From Chitinophaga jiangningensis (GTDB lineage Bacteria > Bacteroidota > Bacteroidia > Chitinophagales > Chitinophagaceae): a stretch of DNA of 64,000 bases. Of this stretch, positions 60,501-64,000 are shown piece by piece; position 1 is the first letter of the stretch, and the number at the start of each line of letters is the position of its first letter. Both the position numbers and the translations under genes were made by a program. The notes below the pieces were generated by a model that was given only the letters and a program-made list of their open reading frames with translations, was not told where the DNA came from and did no database searches. The stretch covers positions 434,001 to 498,000 of the forward strand of contig NZ_FRBL01000005.1 of assembly GCF_900142605.1 (NCBI RefSeq). Reading direction: 5' to 3'.

Positions 60501-61202
60501 ATGAATGCAGTAATAACCGGCGCCAGTAAGGGTATTGGCAGGGCAGTAGCTGAAAGATTAGCAAAAGAAGGATTTAACATTGCCATATGTGCCCGTAATG
60601 CCGCGGCCCTGGCGGAAGCTAAAGCCGCAATACAGGCGCAAAACAGCGCGGTAACCGTACTCGCGGAGCAGGTGGACATGGGCGATAAGGCCCAGGTGTT
60701 GCGTTTTGCAGAAACGGTGAAAAATGCCTTCGGCCAGGTGGATATCCTTGTCAACAATGCCGGTATATTTACCCCAGGCTCCCTGTACGAAGAAGCGGAA
60801 GGGCTGCTGGAGCAGCTGATGGCGGTTAACTTATACAGCGCCTATCACCTCACCAGGGCATTGCTCCCGGAAATGATGCAGCTCCGCAAAGGACATATTT
60901 TCAATCTCTGCTCGGTGGCCAGCCACAAGGCATACGCCAATGGCGGCTCCTACAGCATTACCAAGCACGCCCTGCTCGGCTTTAGCCGCAACCTGCGCGA
61001 AGAGATGAAACCCTATGGTGTAAGAGTAACCAGCATCAGCCCCGGCGCCACCCTCACCGCCTCCTGGGATGGTTTTGAAGCGCCGCCCGACAGGATGATG
61101 CCTCCTGAAGATATCGCCACTGTAGTGTGGACCGCCTTTACACTTGCCAAACAAACAGTAGTCGAAGATATCGTACTACGGCCAGTTTTAGGAGATATTT
61201 AA
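60501..61202 (+). CDS. SDR-family oxidoreductase, 233 aa
   Basis: The cofactor motif GASKGIGRAVAERL opens the protein, with NNAGIFTPGSLYEE, a catalytic Ser region (CSVASHKAY) and the catalytic YxxxK in YSITKHALLGFSRNL. The triad for a classical short-chain dehydrogenase is therefore present. The substrate is unknown; the C-terminus does not identify a subfamily. It is a lone gene between yjjG and batD, with an exact TAnnTTTG element of batD 70 bases downstream. Confidence 0.9.
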   Translation: MNAVITGASKGIGRAVAERLAKEGFNIAICARNAAALAEAKAAIQAQNSAVTVLAEQVDMGDKAQVLRFAETVKNAFGQVDILVNNAGIFTPGSLYEEAEGLLEQLMAVNLYSAYHLTRALLPEMMQLRKGHIFNLCSVASHKAYANGGSYSITKHALLGFSRNLREEMKPYGVRVTSISPGATLTASWDGFEAPPDRMMPPEDIATVVWTAFTLAKQTVVEDIVLRPVLGDI

Positions 61203-61271
61203 CAATCATATATTCATAATTTTTTAACTAACTTTTAACGGCGCAGGTACCGCATCCATGGCGGGTTAGGT

Positions 61272-61279
61272 TAAATTTG
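61272..61279 (+). promoter_or_regulatory. Putative -7 promoter element of batD
   Basis: TAAATTTG matches TAnnTTTG exactly and is 12 bases before the ATG. Confidence 0.42.
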
Positions 61280-61290
61280 TTGACATAATT

Positions 61291-63225
61291 ATGATGGTCA
61301 GATTTAGTATGAGAAAGTGTCTTTTCTCCTTATTGTTTTTAGTAGGGCTGGTGAACTGCGCATTTGCGCAGGATTTCCGCTTTACTACCACTGTGAGCAG
61401 CAACACGGTGGCACTGGACGAGCCATTTCAGATTCAGTTCATGATTGAGAATGGGGTCAATGTGACTAGCTTTAACCCTCCCGACTTCAAAGATTTTGAT
61501 GTGCTGCAAGGCCCCAGTCAAAGCATGGGTCAATCCATCATGAATGGACGCAGATCAGAATACATAGCGCTCATATATGTGCTTCAGCCCAAACGTGTAG
61601 GTAGTTTCACCATTGCCGGCGCACAGGCCAGAGTAAATGGCAACGTGGTAAAATCCAACCCTGTACTGATAGAAGTACGCAGGGGTGCAGGTGCTTCCCA
61701 GCAACAGGCCCCGCAACAACAGCAGTCTGCCGGTGGCTATGGCCAGCGTGGCGGCCGCGATGAAGCGGTTGACGGCATACTGAAGAAAGGTGAAAATATC
61801 GACGAAAAACTCCGTAAGAACATATTTGTAAAAGTAGATGTGGATAAAACCAATCTCTACGAAGGCGACCAGCTAACCGCTACGTATAAACTCTATACCC
61901 GCCTCCCTACTAATTCAAGTGTTACAAAAGTCCCTGCCTTCAAAGGCTTTTCTGCTAAAGACATAGAACTTCCCAACCCGCCGCAGGCCACCGAAGAAAT
62001 GGTGAATGGCCAGTTGTTTAAGGTGTTTACCATCCGTAAAACGCTGCTGTTCCCATTACAATCCGGCACCCTGGAACTGGAACCCGTGGAAGTGGATAAT
62101 CAGGTGCGCCTGGTGAAAGTGGTACAAAACAAACGCCGGGCAAGAGACCCGTTTGAGGACTTCTTCAATGACCCTGCCTTTAAGGATCCCTTCTTCGACG
62201 ATTTCTTTAATCGCCCGGATGTGGAATATGAAGATGTGCCATACAAAACGCAGTGCAACCCGGTAAAAATTACCGTGAAGCCGCTGCCCGTGGATGGCCG
62301 CCCTGCGAGCTTCAATGGTGCCGTAGGCCGCTTTAATATGACCGCGGAGGTAAATAAGGACAAACTTTCCACCGACGAAGCGCTGACCCTGAAAGTGACC
62401 ATCACCGGCCAGGGCAACGTAAACCTGCTGAATACACCCAAAGTGGACGTCACCTCCGGGTTCGAAGCATATGACCCGAAAGTAACCGACAATATTGAAA
62501 AGAACAGTAATCCACTGTCGGGCAGCCGTACATTCGAGTTTGTACTGATGCCAACAGAAGCAGGGGAGCATGTGATTCCTCCTGTGGAGTTCTCTTACTT
62601 CGACCCTTCCGCGAACACCTATAAAACGATAAAATCTGCATCTTTCCCTATTAATATCACACAAGGGAAAAAAGTTAAATCCGAAAAGCAGGATTACAGC
62701 GTAGGTAGAAATGAGCTGGTGGGCATTGAAACCGGCATTATGCCATGGGTAAAAAAACATACCTGGTTTGTAACCAGCATATGGTTCTACATCCTGCTGC
62801 TGATACCGGTGTTGGTGTATGCAGGCGCTGTGTTTTATAAACGCCGCCAGGATTACAATACCACCAACGCTGCTGTGCTCAAACACCGCTATGCAAACAA
62901 AGTAGCACTCAAACGCCTGGAACTGGCCGCCCGTTACCTCAAAGAAGGTAAGGACAAAGCCTTCTACGAAGAAACTTCCAGGGCCGTATGGGGTTATTTA
63001 AGCCATAAGCTCAAAATTCCATTTGCTGACCTTAGCAAGCAACTGGTACAGGAGAAACTGACTGCCCGTAGTATCAATGGCAGCAATACTTCCGAGCTTT
63101 TTGAACTGATAGACAATTGTGAGGTTGCATTGTATGCCCCTGGCCAGGACAACCGCCGGATGCAGGGGACGTATGAAAAAGCTGTCAGCATCATCACCAA
63201 CCTGGAAGACGCATTGAAGAATTAA
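61291..63225 (+). CDS. batD: BatD-type membrane-anchored protein, 644 aa
   Basis: A Sec signal ends AFAQD, and the long extracytoplasmic part consists of repeated Ig-like beta domains (TTTVSSNTVALDEPFQIQF and a matching later TAEVNKDKLSTDEALTLKV). A single C-terminal membrane helix (WFYILLLIPVLVYAGAVF) precedes a cytoplasmic helical tail. This is the BatD/oxygen-tolerance family layout. Bat genes encode envelope proteins linked to aerotolerance in Bacteroides, by recalled studies. The next gene is batE, 18 bases downstream; upstream batA-C are not in the window. Confidence 0.92.
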   Translation: MMVRFSMRKCLFSLLFLVGLVNCAFAQDFRFTTTVSSNTVALDEPFQIQFMIENGVNVTSFNPPDFKDFDVLQGPSQSMGQSIMNGRRSEYIALIYVLQPKRVGSFTIAGAQARVNGNVVKSNPVLIEVRRGAGASQQQAPQQQQSAGGYGQRGGRDEAVDGILKKGENIDEKLRKNIFVKVDVDKTNLYEGDQLTATYKLYTRLPTNSSVTKVPAFKGFSAKDIELPNPPQATEEMVNGQLFKVFTIRKTLLFPLQSGTLELEPVEVDNQVRLVKVVQNKRRARDPFEDFFNDPAFKDPFFDDFFNRPDVEYEDVPYKTQCNPVKITVKPLPVDGRPASFNGAVGRFNMTAEVNKDKLSTDEALTLKVTITGQGNVNLLNTPKVDVTSGFEAYDPKVTDNIEKNSNPLSGSRTFEFVLMPTEAGEHVIPPVEFSYFDPSANTYKTIKSASFPINITQGKKVKSEKQDYSVGRNELVGIETGIMPWVKKHTWFVTSIWFYILLLIPVLVYAGAVFYKRRQDYNTTNAAVLKHRYANKVALKRLELAARYLKEGKDKAFYEETSRAVWGYLSHKLKIPFADLSKQLVQEKLTARSINGSNTSELFELIDNCEVALYAPGQDNRRMQGTYEKAVSIITNLEDALKN

Positions 63226-63243
63226 TTTTTAACCACCAGGCAA

Positions 63244-64000
63244 ATGTTCTATTGCAGAATGTTCAAATCGATTTTCCTGGCAGCAGGCCTTCTGTTGATG
63301 GCCTGCTTCACGCCGGCCCTTGCGCAGGAAGTGAATCCACAAGTACGCTTTGACGAAGCCAATAACCTCTATCGTCAGAGCAAGTTTACGGAAGCAGCCA
63401 CTATCTATCAGCAACTAATAGATGCCGGCTACACCGCACGCCCTTTATACCTCAACGCAGGCAATGCCTGGTATAAGGCAGGCAAAACGGGACAGGCGGT
63501 GTATAACTATGAAAAGGCCCTGCAGCTGTCACCGGAAGACGCTGCCATCAAGCATAACCTCAGCGTGGCCAATCAAAAGGTGAATGGCTACGTAGGGGAT
63601 CTCCCGCTGGTATTTTTCCAGCGCTGGTGGCTACAGCTGCAACACCTGCACACCTCTAATGGCTGGGCGGTAGGCGCGGTCATTTTTATCTGGATACTCA
63701 TTACATCTCTTATTATAAACACCCAGATTCCCGGACTACACAATAAATACCTAAAGTGGGCTAATTACCTGTTTGGCGTACTGTTTATCGTGTACCTGCT
63801 GATGGCCGTTGATACCTATAACATCGCCAATAACCACAACAGTGGTATTGTAATGACGGGCTCCATCAAAGTAAAGGCCGCTCCGGACGATAACAGCAAG
63901 GAGCTGTTTGAACTGCATGAAGGTATGAAAGTGAAGCTGGTGGACGCTACCAGCGAATACTGCAAAGTAGAGCTCAACGACGGTAAGAACGGCTGGGTAT
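63244..64000 (+). CDS. batE: BatE-type TPR/SH3 protein, partial (5' 252 codons)
   Basis: The frame runs off the right edge without a stop. A signal (ends TPALAQ) is followed by TPR repeats (FDEANNLYRQSKFTEAATIY and YKAGKTGQAVYNYEKALQL), two membrane helices, and the beginning of an SH3-like domain (GSIKVKAAPDDNSKELFELH). This is the BatE layout. The ATG at 63244 is used, but 63259 (MFKSIFLAAG) gives a more typical signal start. It is 18 bases after batD and certainly co-transcribed. Confidence 0.88.
   Translation, partial: MFYCRMFKSIFLAAGLLLMACFTPALAQEVNPQVRFDEANNLYRQSKFTEAATIYQQLIDAGYTARPLYLNAGNAWYKAGKTGQAVYNYEKALQLSPEDAAIKHNLSVANQKVNGYVGDLPLVFFQRWWLQLQHLHTSNGWAVGAVIFIWILITSLIINTQIPGLHNKYLKWANYLFGVLFIVYLLMAVDTYNIANNHNSGIVMTGSIKVKAAPDDNSKELFELHEGMKVKLVDATSEYCKVELNDGKNGWV

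Overview
The window comes from a Bacteroidota chromosome, most probably family Chitinophagaceae and Chitinophaga-like. The evidence is two SusC/SusD pairs, an ECF sigma/FecR-regulated receptor, BatD/BatE, DUF4834, DUF4302 and DUF6377 proteins, SPII lipoproteins with a Bacteroidota character, and TAnnTTTG-type -7 promoter elements. The placement rests on gene content only. Many genes start at an ATG inside a longer open frame, and the internal start was chosen where family length or overlap supported it.

Layout. 1-6.8 kb: a lipoprotein, then a TPP riboswitch driving a tightly overlapping thiamin operon (thiS, thiC, tenI/thiE-like, thiD, thiE, thiG, thiH; no thiF in view). 7-9.8 kb: a stress/iron-flavoured group (DUF2383 four-helix protein, 50-residue lmo0937-type membrane protein, two ferritin-like exported proteins). 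9.9-11.5 kb: a phytase-like esterase and an NlpE-like lipoprotein. 11.6-21.8 kb: a glycan locus (DUF6377 membrane regulator, SusC, SusD, GH31 alpha-glucosidase, MBL hydrolase). 21.9-32.1 kb, minus strand: a second import locus with its own ECF sigma and FecR, a SusC with an STN domain, SusD, a zinc metallopeptidase, DUF4302 and a small membrane protein.

32.1-39.1 kb is the accessory region. It is visibly AT-rich and holds a solo macro-domain protein, a gene fragment, an orphan lipoprotein, and a 5.3-kb integrated island bounded by a 47-bp direct repeat of the 3' part of a tRNA(CAU) gene. The island carries a decayed tyrosine-integrase N-terminus, a subtilase with a complete Asp/His/Ser triad, a convergent AAA+ ATPase whose stop codon abuts the subtilase stop, an XRE regulator facing a cluster of palindromic operators, a very strong four-helix nested hairpin (candidate structured RNA) and an 88-residue orphan. 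I consider this protease-ATPase module with its regulator and candidate RNA the most interesting system in the window; a role in phage or plasmid defence is inference.

39.2-64 kb is core chromosome: HAD hydrolase, DUF4834, the rimP-nusA-infB operon with an attenuator-like hairpin before rimP, a SurA-like isomerase, purF followed by an array of four hairpins, sixA/proC convergent with a 4-bp overlap, a Dna2-like nuclease-helicase fusion, a free-standing NUMOD4-HNH protein, dusB, a CPBP protease, DUF2007, cdsA-psd phospholipid genes, a small secreted Cys/Lys-rich protein, yjjG, an SDR, and batD/batE (batE runs off the right edge).
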